This document shows, piece by piece, positions 34,892-43,151 of a stretch of DNA of 48,451 bases; the first letter of the stretch is position 1; each line of letters starts with the position of its first letter. Source of the DNA: Saksenaea vasiformis B4078 (taxonomy: Eukaryota > Mucoromycota > Mucoromycetes > Mucorales > Saksenaeaceae); assembly GCA_000697055.1 (NCBI GenBank), contig JNDT01001771.1, forward strand, positions 1 through 48,451, read 5' to 3'. Under the pieces are notes generated by a model. It saw only the letters and a list, made by a program, of their open reading frames with translations, was not told where the DNA came from and did no database searches. A program made the position numbers and the translations under genes.

Positions 34892-35254
34892 CACTATACA
34901 TTTGAGCTCCGAGAGAAGCATAATGGAACGACATTGTCTTGAAAAGGTTAATTCTATGACGCACTGAAATTTACAGTTGATAGGTTTGGGACCAGAGGGA
35001 CAGTCAGGAATATCATTGTAAACTATTATGCGTAAATGTCGTTCTACGATGATCTACTTCATCGGAGTTCAGGAGATGGAGTACATTGCTTAAGTCAAGC
35101 GTAATAAAGATCTTGGCGTTTGTCATGGCATGTTCCATGCCATGGATAAGAGGAAAAGGGAGTTTATTGTCTGGAAGTAAATAATTACAGAATTTTTCCT
35201 ATGAGCGTGTCATACTCTTCCATGTCGCGTTTCTGTCACTGATAGCTCCCATTA

Positions 35255-35616
35255 TCTAACGCAAAGGGCGTGCCAGAAATAGGAACCCATTGTCTCGTGC
35301 AATGATGTGTTAAAGATAGGGCTCGATTATCCCGTGTTCAAGATAGGGTTCTTTGTCTCGTGCAAAAGAAAAGCGTCACTGATCGGATCTTTTTATTTCA
35401 TGCAAAGGGTGTGTGAAAGGTACGGTGTTTTTAATCTCACGCAGAAAGCGTGGCGGTGATAGGGTACCATCATCCCATGTAAAGGGTGAATCAGTGATCG
35501 GGTTCTTTCGACTCATACACAAGATGCGCCAGAAACAGGATTACATCGTCTCATGCAAAAGTTGTGTTGAAGGTAGGTTCCTTTTATGTCACACAAAAGG
35601 ATGTCTCAAATAACGG
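35255..35616. repeat. degenerate minisatellite, 38-39 bp unit, about nine units
   Basis: Units begin with a T-rich word (GTTCTTT, ATCTTTTT, TTCCTTTT), carry a TCTCATGCAAAAG-like centre and end in GTGATCGG, AAGGTAGG or GATAGG. Six consecutive units from about 35385 on measure 38 or 39 bases; those before are less regular. It abuts repeat copy A on its 5' side. Confidence 0.75.
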
Positions 35617-35619
35617 AAA

Positions 35620-36115
35620 GTGATGCATATTTAAAGCGAGCACTTCTTTTTCCTTTTTTTCTTCTTCTTCTTTGGCTCTGTTGGTACAAACATCCCCGGT
35701 ACAGATGTCGACTTTTTATTACATATCCAGGATCACTCATTTTTTTGTATGCCGTTTAGGCTGCATGACCGCTGTCCCGAGCCGTCTTGGCCGTGTTGGT
35801 GCTTTATGCCCACACTCAAAGTACGTAAACGTTGTCACACACACACACTCAGTATCGCTCATCTCCCGCAACAGATTGCCAGACGATGTATCGCTTCAAG
35901 TCCTCTGCACGCTGCTCAAACAATGGCCGCTCCTAAGCCATCGGGTCACCCCCAACCTCTCGCCGTCCCCCCCGACCGCTTCAGGTGCGGAGCTTTGGCT
36001 CCCGTCGATGGGCGGGATTACCCTTCGGGGGTAAGTGAAATGACATCCAAAGTATCATTTTATTTACTAACCATGAATTATTTTTTATGCTGCCCGAATA
36101 AATTAAGATATTCTC
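35620..36115 (+). repeat. dispersed spliced-repeat family, copy A (3' truncated)
   Basis: Plus-strand order: TATTTAAAG, a CT-rich block with TTTGGCTCTG, intron-like 1 (35699-35759, GTACAG to TTTAG, 61 nt), GGCTGCATGACCGCTGTCCC, CTTCAAGTCCTCTGC, GGTGCGGAGC, hairpin TACCC-TTCGG-GGGTA near 36018-36033 and TTTATGCTGC. It stops at GAATAAATTAAGAT, before the inverted arms and second intron seen in copies C, D and F. Confidence 0.75.
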
Positions 36116-37244
36116 GAGAACATTCTAGCCTTGTATGATCACGATGAAAGCAGTCAGACCATCTTATTCAACGTCGCCCTCAACAGAGAGTTAGAAATCC
36201 TTGCAAAACTTTTCATGCCCTCGATTGTCTCATGGAATGCTTCCGTCATACGCGAGATTAAGCAGGTCTCTGAATTCTTTTCTTGATTCATGTCGATCTT
36301 TTTTTTCCTTTCTTTTTTGGAAAATGATGTACTCCATCCAATGATAATTTGGTCTGCGCACTAATGTGCTTTTCCTGGGCAACGTTTTTAAAACTTCTTT
36401 TATTGACAAATACACACTGAACATCCATCTTTTCTATTCTCTTTATTCTCGTATTTATCTTGTTATTTTGCTTTTATTCTTGTGTTTAGCAGAAGGATGA
36501 ATAAAATGAGAATGACAGAAAAGCACGATGTGCGTAAATAAACCGTAAGAAAAAACAGCTGGAGTTGTCACTGCACGAATTCAAGCCCGTTGATCATATG
36601 CCTCCAAAAGCCATGGATCCTTGTGTGGCAATCCAGTTAATTAAAAACGAAGCAAAAATCGTTGTATTCCGACATACTTTCAGCCACAGTCAGAAACCTC
36701 GCTATCCAATGATTAATCTGTTGTCATAAAAGGGATCATCAAATTATCTGGGAGCTCAGGGGGTCGTATAGGTCACATATGAGGACATGGATCCACATCT
36801 ATTCATCATCTTTGATTCAAAAAACAATTTTATATTTACAAAACTTCTGCACATTCATATAACTAAAATTAATGAATGACTTTTTAAATCTTATATTTCT
36901 TAATTAAGTTAATCTTATGTAATACTAGTCTATTGTTCTACTATAACAATCAAAGCAATTTAAGTCAAAATAAAATAAAACAAAATAAATTACTTTTTTG
37001 CTTACATAAAATATCAGAATTAAAATAAATATACTTTTTTACTTCTTTTATTTTTTATTATTTTTTTGTTATATTTATGTTTATTTTTTACTATGTGTTG
37101 TATTCATACTCGGTAGACTAATGACTAGCTATACATGAAATAACTACTGTCAATTATTCGACTTCAGCTTATCACTTTGAAATGAGTAACCAGATCAAAG
37201 ATTAAACTCTTGAATGTCAGATTCATAGTTGCACCAATCAATAC
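36116..37244. other. intergenic region with very AT-rich core
   Basis: No gene. From about 36870 to 37110 the sequence is almost only A and T. A partial copy (36795-36855) of the 19.1-kb repeat is present. Confidence 0.5.
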
Positions 37245-37720
37245 CAGATAACCGATGTTACGCTGCATTTTTCAGTTGCTGTATATGGATAGTGTTGATC
37301 CAAGTGTTGTCATAGCGTAAGCTGGATGGCGATGATTGTTGGTAAAGGTATCTTGATATGGTTACCTTGAATCGGCAAAGAGTTTTGTCAAAGAGTTTCG
37401 TCAAAGATAAAAAGAGAAACAAAAAGAGGACAGCGGAATTGTCGTCGCTTGTCAGACAGAGAGTAAAATAAAAAGAAAAGGAAAGGAATCAATAAATAGA
37501 TTCGAATTAACGATGGTTTCTTGAGAATAGCCAACGGAGACGACCAATAAAAAGCGGTTTGAGAAATAAAAGAAAAACCTTTAGAAAAGGCCTTTTGAGA
37601 TGGCTTGAGATAACCAAGAGAAGAATATGCTGTTATAACCTAATGTTTTATTCATTGAATTGAAAGGGTATTTATACAAAATAAAGCGATAGAAAATAAT
37701 TCCGCTAAGTGGATGAACAT
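37245..37720 (-). repeat. LTR-like repeat, left copy
   Basis: Shares with 45832-46590 the start CCGATGTTACGCTG, the block GATGGTTTCTTGAGAATA, the block AAAGAAAAACCTTTAGAAAA and the block TGTTATAACCT-ATGTTTTA. On the minus strand it shows TATAAATACCC followed within 25 bases by a GAATAAAACAT word, the usual spacing of an LTR promoter with an overlapping poly(A) signal. Confidence 0.6.
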
Positions 37721-37764
37721 CCAGTCTATCATGGCTCTGGTAGATAGTAGCGGCAAGTAACTGA

Positions 37765-37852
37765 TTCTTGGGGGTTCATCTTGGGGGTTCAGCTTGGGGG
37801 TTCAGCTTGGGGATTCATTGGGGGTCTGTTTGGGGGTGCATTGGGGGTTCGT
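37765..37852 (+). repeat. G-run tandem repeat (possible G-quadruplex)
   Basis: Seven runs of four or five G within about 80 bases, in units such as CTTGGGGGTTCAG. Spacers are 8-11 bases. Only this copy of the LTR-like repeat has it. Confidence 0.7.
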
Positions 37853-38171
37853 TTCATGAGCCTAATAATAGCAGCTAGAGTGTTCCACTAAAAGAATAAG
37901 AAAGAAAAGAAAAATAAAATAATGTCGGTGTCATTGAGAAAAATAGAAATAGCGGCAAGATTGCCTGAGAGTAAAAAATAGCACGCTACACCGGCAATAC
38001 AAACACCTTTCTCACCTACTACAATACAATTCCGACATGGCGGATGTCCAGAAGTTTTGTAGATATGAGATTGTTTTCTGAATCAAAAGATGACGAATAA
38101 ATATGCAACGTTTGAGTGGCCGCCGATGTTCTAAGAAATATGATTGATTGAAATGATCGCCACTGTACGAT
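37853..38171 (-). repeat. LTR-like tail and interrupted dispersed repeat
   Basis: The last 138 bases (38033-38171) are the inverse of 19088-19225 and end exactly where hAT copy 2 begins. The rest is AT-rich without genes. Confidence 0.6.
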
Positions 38172-38449
38172 TAGGGGTCGGCAAAATATTCGAATATTCA
38201 TATTCGTTCGTACATATTCGTATTCGAATGAATACGAATATGTTTTTTAGTATCCGAATCAGTAACGAATATTCGTAAGTGTATTCGAATTACTGTTAAT
38301 AATATTCGAATATTCGCTTGAGAGCAACTAGCTTACTAATCGTTAACATGACTCTTTCTGCAATGTCAAAAAAAAAACTGCAATGGAAGCGTAGTTATGA
38401 AGAATATAAGTTCGTTGCCTTCCTTGATATTTCACTTTAAAAAAAGAAC

Positions 38450-38500
38450 GGAGGAAAGAAAGAAAGGAAGAAAGAAAGAAAGAAAGAAGAAAACGAAATA
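38450..38500. repeat. GAAA-type microsatellite
   Basis: Imperfect AAAG/GGAAAG repeats inside the 5' non-coding part of hAT copy 2. Confidence 0.8.
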
Positions 38501-38557
38501 GAGAAGATTCTCTTTCTGCTCTAACGACCAAGACGATGTTGCATGCAACGAATTAGT

Positions 38558-38746
38558 AATTGTCCGGCGATAAATCTTGGACAATTGTGTGAGTCCAGCG
38601 GACTCCGAGCCTGAACCCATTGAGTGCTGTGATCATCTCTCAGCTTTTATTTTAGCGTAAGTGTCTAAAACATAACCAAAAAAATTTTCTAGAAAATTTT
38701 TTCTCTATGAACTAAGTCCTCTAGCAACTACAGCTCCTTGATCATC
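38558..38746 (+). repeat. DIRS left inverted terminal repeat
   Basis: Begins AATTGTCCGGCGATAAATC. The inner 135 bases are inverse to the right repeat; the outer 50 are instead copied directly in the internal complementary region. AATTGTCC and GGACAATT form a small hairpin at the tip. Confidence 0.85.
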
Positions 38747-38789
38747 TCTTTCGCTCGTCGGACACTTCCACAGCTCGAATAGATTCCCT

Positions 38790-39689
38790 ATGCAATCGGA
38801 ACATGAGGCAAGCTCAGCTCCTTTGCAGGAGCTCATGCAACAGGTAGCACAACAACAAACATTGCTCCGACAATTGCTGGCGGCCTCGGAGACCGCACGC
38901 CAGGCACCTCAGGGCACTCTCCATGACCTGGCCACACGACCCCATTATGAATGGCAGGCTTCCCAACCTCTGCGCGACCTTATGCCTACGTTGGACCGTG
39001 CCATCTTTGCCCAAACCCTGTCGGACGACGAACGCAAAGCCATTGTAGATCGCTACCCTCCGCTTTCCGAGCTCAAATATGCCCCTCCGTCTACTCTTCC
39101 TATAGCAGACAAACATTTCACCAAAGGTCAACGCCAGGAAGATAACTCCTTGCGCACCCTACAATACGCGACCTCAGGTATCCTACGCCCATTGGACGTT
39201 TTAGGACACGTTCTCTTGCCCCTTCTTCCTGCGGACCAGGTTGACCGCGTTTTTGCTATCCTTAACGATGCCCGTACTTTGGTTCTGCATGTGGCCGGGC
39301 AGGCTAACTCTATGCGCAACGCAATCGCATTAAGGGCGGTTAACCCCTCTTTTTCTCTTAATCTCGATGACAAGACCTACACGATGGACCTGGACCGCTT
39401 CAAGGAAACTGTATCATCTAATGCGACGCTTCAGAAGACCATAAAGGAGGCTCGCCCTTCCGGCTACAGCTACGGCTCTGGGAAATCGTCGTCGTTTTTT
39501 CGAGGCGTCCCGCCGCTGGGAGGTGGCGGGCAAGCCGTCTACCAATCAAGCACCTATCGCGGCCAACGACAGTCGCAACGCCATCGCCTCCAGAGTTCCA
39601 ACAACCGGAACAATTCGGACAACTCGAACAGATCTCGGTCCAAGAACCCGTTCCAACAGTCTCAGACCAACGGGCACGACTCCCAGTAG
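38790..39689 (+). CDS. DIRS gag-like protein, 299 aa
   Basis: First frame of the DIRS element. The N-terminus has a Gln-rich helix (LQELMQQVAQQQTLLRQLLA) that could form a coiled coil; the middle is a helical domain (ILRPLDVLGHVLLPLLPADQ); the C-terminus is basic and Ser/Asn/Arg/Gln-rich (RGQRQSQRHRLQSSNN) and could bind nucleic acid. No CCHC knuckle. The position directly after the left repeat and before RT supports a gag role. Ends at TAG 39687-39689. Confidence 0.75.
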   Translation: MQSEHEASSAPLQELMQQVAQQQTLLRQLLAASETARQAPQGTLHDLATRPHYEWQASQPLRDLMPTLDRAIFAQTLSDDERKAIVDRYPPLSELKYAPPSTLPIADKHFTKGQRQEDNSLRTLQYATSGILRPLDVLGHVLLPLLPADQVDRVFAILNDARTLVLHVAGQANSMRNAIALRAVNPSFSLNLDDKTYTMDLDRFKETVSSNATLQKTIKEARPSGYSYGSGKSSSFFRGVPPLGGGGQAVYQSSTYRGQRQSQRHRLQSSNNRNNSDNSNRSRSKNPFQQSQTNGHDSQ

Positions 39690-39690
39690 G

Positions 39691-41616
39691 GGGTCGACTC
39701 CAACGCTTCTCTCTCGCATGGCGACGCCTGACCGACAGTATATGGGTTCACTCGGTTATTTCCGAAGGTTTTCGCCTGCACTTCCAAAAGAACCCACCTC
39801 TTTCAACAAGACAATTTGCTACTCAACCAAAATCGCCTCAACAGCGCCATTTACTTCGCCAAGAAATTGCTACCCTACTACACAAACGCGCGATCGAGCC
39901 CGCGGATTCTACCCCTGGATTCACGAGTCCGATGTTTGTGATCGACAAGAAGAACGGGGGGACACCGCCCAGTCTTCAATCTAAAAAACTTCAATCGCTA
40001 CGTGACAGCCCCCCCCCCCTTTTCGGATGGAGACATTACAACAGGTGATCCGGATATTGCGTCCTCACGACTACCTTACCTCTATAGATCTGTCCGACGC
40101 GTTTCTACACCTGCTAATCCATCGACATTCACGCAAGTACCTTCGCTTTCGCTTCGAAGGTCAAACCTTCCAGTTTTGGACGACACCTTTCGGACTATCA
40201 GTGGTTCCGTGGCTCTTCACGCGGATTACGAAGCCAGTGCTAGTCTGGGCGCGGGCCCAAGGGATTCGCCTCACAGCATACCTGGACGATTGGCTACTGA
40301 TGGCCGAGTCTTATTCCCAGGCCCTCCAGCACACCCGTCTAGTAGTCCACCAACTCCAACGCTTAGGTTGGATACTGAACAAGGACAAATCTCAACTCCA
40401 ACCGTCTCATACGATCGAACACTTGGGGTTCCGGCTGGACTCCCGGACGATGACCGCTCAACTGCCTGGCTCCAAGCTCCGGGACCTTCGGCGCTCGATA
40501 CAGACGCTTCTGCGGGACCCATGGACCACACCACGCAAGGTCCACAGTCTTACCATGCGATTGCGGGCGGCCACTTTGGCGATCTTCCCGGTGAATCTAT
40601 ACACCCAAGCTCTCATGAATTTCAAGAATGTTCAGGTTCGCTCTCACCACGACTGGGATCGCCCGCAACTTCTGCCACTGGATTGTCAGGAGGAACTCTG
40701 TCTGTGGAACGACAATCTACACCTTTGGAACGGCCAATCTCTGCTCCCACAGGATCCACAACATACTCTGTATGTGGACGCAAGCGACGTCGGCTGGGGT
40801 GCCGTTCTGGGCCGTCAACAAGCCCAGGGTTTTTGGACGCATACGGAAACGACTCACTCGATCAATTGGAGGGAGCTGCGGGCAATCCAACTCGCCTTGC
40901 AGACATTTCGCCACCTTCACCACACCACGGTATGCATTCGCACGGACAACATAACAGCGTCGGCATACGTCAACAAGCAGGGTGGCACACGCTCGCAGAC
41001 TCTACGTGCTCTGTCTCGGGAAATCTGGGAGATGTGCCTGAGTCGGTCGCTTCGCATCGAGGCACGACACATTCGGGGAGTCGAGAACGGTATGGCAGAT
41101 CGAGCATCCAGACGGATACAGGGATCCGCTATGTGGCAACTTCAACCACGGACATTTCAACGATTCCAACAAATGTGGGGACCACACAACGTGGATCTGT
41201 TTGCGGACCGCACGACGAACTTACTTCCTCATTACGTTGCTTGGAAACCGGACCCACAGGCGGTGGCGATCGACGCGATGAGTCTTTCCTGGCAATGCTT
41301 TCGTCACCCTTGGATCCATCCTCCATGGCCGATGTTTCTTCGTTGCCTTCTGAAGATTCAGCGCGAGCACATACAGGCGACAGTAGCGGTACCTTATTGG
41401 CCAACAGCGGTGTGGTTTCCACTGCTCCGTCAAATGTCACTGGAGCCGCCAGTCCTGTTGAGCCCTCGCCGACACATTCGCACAACTTCTCCGTACGCCA
41501 GCTCTCCTTGGACAAATCCCGCCTGGAGACTCTCCGTATGGAAGCTATCTGGGGACGCTTCTCGGGTCGCGGATACACGGACGAGGCTATCACCACCCTC
41601 TGTGCACCTCTTCTAG
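39691..41616 (+). pseudogene. DIRS reverse transcriptase and RNase H, two frame breaks
   Basis: The open part runs from 40027 to TGA-like end at 41616 in one frame. RT landmarks: HDYLTSIDLSDAFLHLLIH, FWTTPFGLSVVPWLFT and the catalytic LTAYLDDWLL. RNase H landmarks: LYVDASDVGWGAVLG, NWRELRAIQLAL, IRTDNITASAYVNKQGG and RGVENGMADRASR, followed by the DIRS C-terminal extension with MWGPHNVDLFADR. The N-terminal RT segment (39691-40008: EIATLLHKRAIEP, FTSPMFVIDKKNGG, FNLKNFNRYV) is in other frames because of a six-G run at 39956-39961 and an eleven-C run at 40009-40019. These could be true lesions or assembly errors in homopolymers. Confidence 0.85.
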
Positions 41617-42530
41617 CTAGTTCCCGCACCAACAAATCATATCTGGGGGGTCAATATCACTTCCTGAGTTGGGCCCACCACCATCAACTCGACGTCAACA
41701 ACTTTTCAGCATCGGATCTCGTCAATTTCTTGGTCGCAGCGTATCACGACGGTTACAGTGTGGCCACTCTGAAGGTCTTTTGTTCAGGCATCCTTCGTTT
41801 TCATGTAGAGAGCGACAAGCTTCGCGCTGCTACAGATATCGGTGAACTCTTACGTCGTCTGACGCGAGACGCTCCTCCTCGTGCGCTTACTCAGCCGCCC
41901 ATCGACATTACACCAACGCTAACCTATCTGGCCCATATACCTTCGACTGCATCAACTTCGCTACATTTACTTAACCAGAAAACCGCATTCCTTCCCGCGA
42001 CAGCGGCTTTCCTACGACCTTCGGATCTACACCGCATTCAGTTACAACAATCGACCATTGACCAGAACAGCAGGTTACACCTTACGATTTTAGCCCCCAA
42101 AGAAACACGAGGGGGACGGCGGATCATTAAGACGCTTATTGTCCACCCCTTTCTGATGACACTTCGCTTTGCCCCGTTCTGGCCTTCCAGTCTTCTGCGT
42201 GACCATCCCGCTGCACAGGCCCGATCTCCACAAACGCTATTTACAAACAGCGTTTCAGTATCCTCTGGGCTTCAAGTATCTACTATCTCCGGCTGGCTTC
42301 GCCGTTTACTCGCACGCTCTCTCCCGGACAACATCTCTAACACCCCGACGCTGCGTTCCGTCGCGTCTGACTTGGCACTTAGTCGTGGGGCCTCACTGGA
42401 CGACGTACTGACCATGGGGAACTGGTCTTCACCTACGGTTTTCGACACGTACTATCGACGTTCTCGCCAAATCAACTCCAATATCACCGATCGGGTTATA
42501 CGAGCTCCTGCTACGGGTTCGTCACATTGA
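41490..42530 (+). CDS. DIRS tyrosine recombinase domain
   Basis: Recombinase that integrates the DIRS circle. The conserved domain begins near SRLETLRMEAIWGRF (about 41510) and shows a core-binding part (NKSYLGGQYHFLSWAHHHQL, LVNFLVAAYHDGYSVATLK) and a catalytic part: FLRPSDLHRIQL (Arg I), KETRGGRRIIKTL, TLRSVASDLALSRG (Arg II region) and MGNWSSPTVFDTYYRR (Tyr nucleophile). The frame is open leftward to about 40002, throughout the whole RT/RNase H region, without an ATG at its left end. In DIRS elements the two frames usually overlap, so the start of the recombinase cannot be fixed here. Ends with TGA at 42528-42530. Confidence 0.85.
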   Translation, partial: SVRQLSLDKSRLETLRMEAIWGRFSGRGYTDEAITTLCAPLLASSRTNKSYLGGQYHFLSWAHHHQLDVNNFSASDLVNFLVAAYHDGYSVATLKVFCSGILRFHVESDKLRAATDIGELLRRLTRDAPPRALTQPPIDITPTLTYLAHIPSTASTSLHLLNQKTAFLPATAAFLRPSDLHRIQLQQSTIDQNSRLHLTILAPKETRGGRRIIKTLIVHPFLMTLRFAPFWPSSLLRDHPAAQARSPQTLFTNSVSVSSGLQVSTISGWLRRLLARSLPDNISNTPTLRSVASDLALSRGASLDDVLTMGNWSSPTVFDTYYRRSRQINSNITDRVIRAPATGSSH

Positions 42531-42561
42531 TGCAGGTTCTCGCTGTGTCTCTGTGGGACAT

Positions 42562-42676
42562 CAGCACTCAATGGGTTCAGGTTCGGTTAGTCCGTAGGAC
42601 TAACCTTCAATTGTCCGGCGATAAATCTTGGATAATTGTGTGAGTCCAGCGGATTCCGAACCTGAACCCATTGAGG
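42562..42676 (+). repeat. DIRS internal complementary region
   Basis: Joins a copy of the outer right end (CACTCAATGGGTTCAGGTTC) to a copy of the outer left end (AATTGTCCGGCGATAAATC) with a perfect 9-bp hairpin between them (42585-42605: GGTTAGTCC, loop GTA, GGACTAACC). In the DIRS model this region templates the joining of both ends during circle formation. Confidence 0.85.
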
Positions 42677-42712
42677 GTCCCGCCCTACCCCCCTCTCTGG
42701 TCCGACTCGCTC

Positions 42713-42848
42713 GATGATCAAGGAGCTGTAGTTGAGGACTTAGTTCATAGAGAAAAAATTTTCTAGAAAATTTTATTGGCTATGTTTTAGACACTTCGCT
42801 AAAATAAAGCTGAGAGATGATCACAGCACTCAATGGGTTCAGGTTCGG
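42713..42848 (-). repeat. DIRS right inverted terminal repeat
   Basis: Inverse of 38610-38746 with few changes (shared: TTTTCTAGAAAATTTT, TATGTTTTAGACACTT, GAGAGATGATCACAGCACTC). Ends near GGTTCAGGTTCGG. Confidence 0.85.
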
Positions 42849-43085
42849 TGAATGATTTGATTGGCTGATCATAAATTATGTCTTTCAAAAAGATGCTATT
42901 ACGTAATTTTATGCGAGAACAATGACAGATCAACATCGATCACATAATAGCAGTCCTTTCTGATAGATCAATGATCTCTGCTTTGCGAGCGTATATGACA
43001 CGCTCATCTTATATCATTGCGCAATTACCAGTAGATCTAAGGAATATCACGCAACAGCATCAACAGATCGTTGATTTCTCTGAAG
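42849..43085. other. 5' non-coding part of hAT copy 2 right of the DIRS element
   Basis: No gene. The stretch GATCAT/ATGATC recurs several times and may be part of the transposon's subterminal region. Confidence 0.4.
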
Positions 43086-43093
43086 TATAAATA
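43086..43093 (+). promoter_or_regulatory. TATA box of hAT copy 2 transposase
   Basis: TATAAATA 66 bases before the ATG, in the same place as in copy 1. Confidence 0.7.
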
Positions 43094-43151
43094 GCATGGA
43101 TAAATCACGGGCAGGAAAGTCATCTTGTTTATTTACTACAATATTTTGATC

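Larger units (their letters stand above)
38558..42848 (+). mobile_element. DIRS-type tyrosine-recombinase retrotransposon
   Basis: Has inverted terminal repeats (left 38558-38746, right 42713-42848), a gag-like frame, RT plus RNase H, a tyrosine recombinase and an internal complementary region (about 42562-42676) that carries a copy of the outer left end and of the outer right end. This architecture, without integrase or LTRs, defines DIRS elements, which replicate through a circular intermediate and integrate without target duplication. It lies in the 5' non-coding part of hAT copy 2, same orientation. Confidence 0.92.

Noticed and set aside
35255..35616. CRISPR-like array
   Set aside because: Units are contiguous, degenerate 38-39-mers without distinct constant repeats and unique spacers, and the genome is eukaryotic. 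A minisatellite explains it.
39523..39984. Open frame overlapping the end of the DIRS gag frame
   Set aside because: Low-complexity Thr/Ser/Arg composition is a shadow of the gag and RT frames; the RT motifs of this region lie in other frames.
41129..41635. 168-codon minus-strand open frame in the DIRS element
   Set aside because: It is antisense to the RNase H and recombinase region and has no domain; its openness follows from the codon bias of the plus strand.
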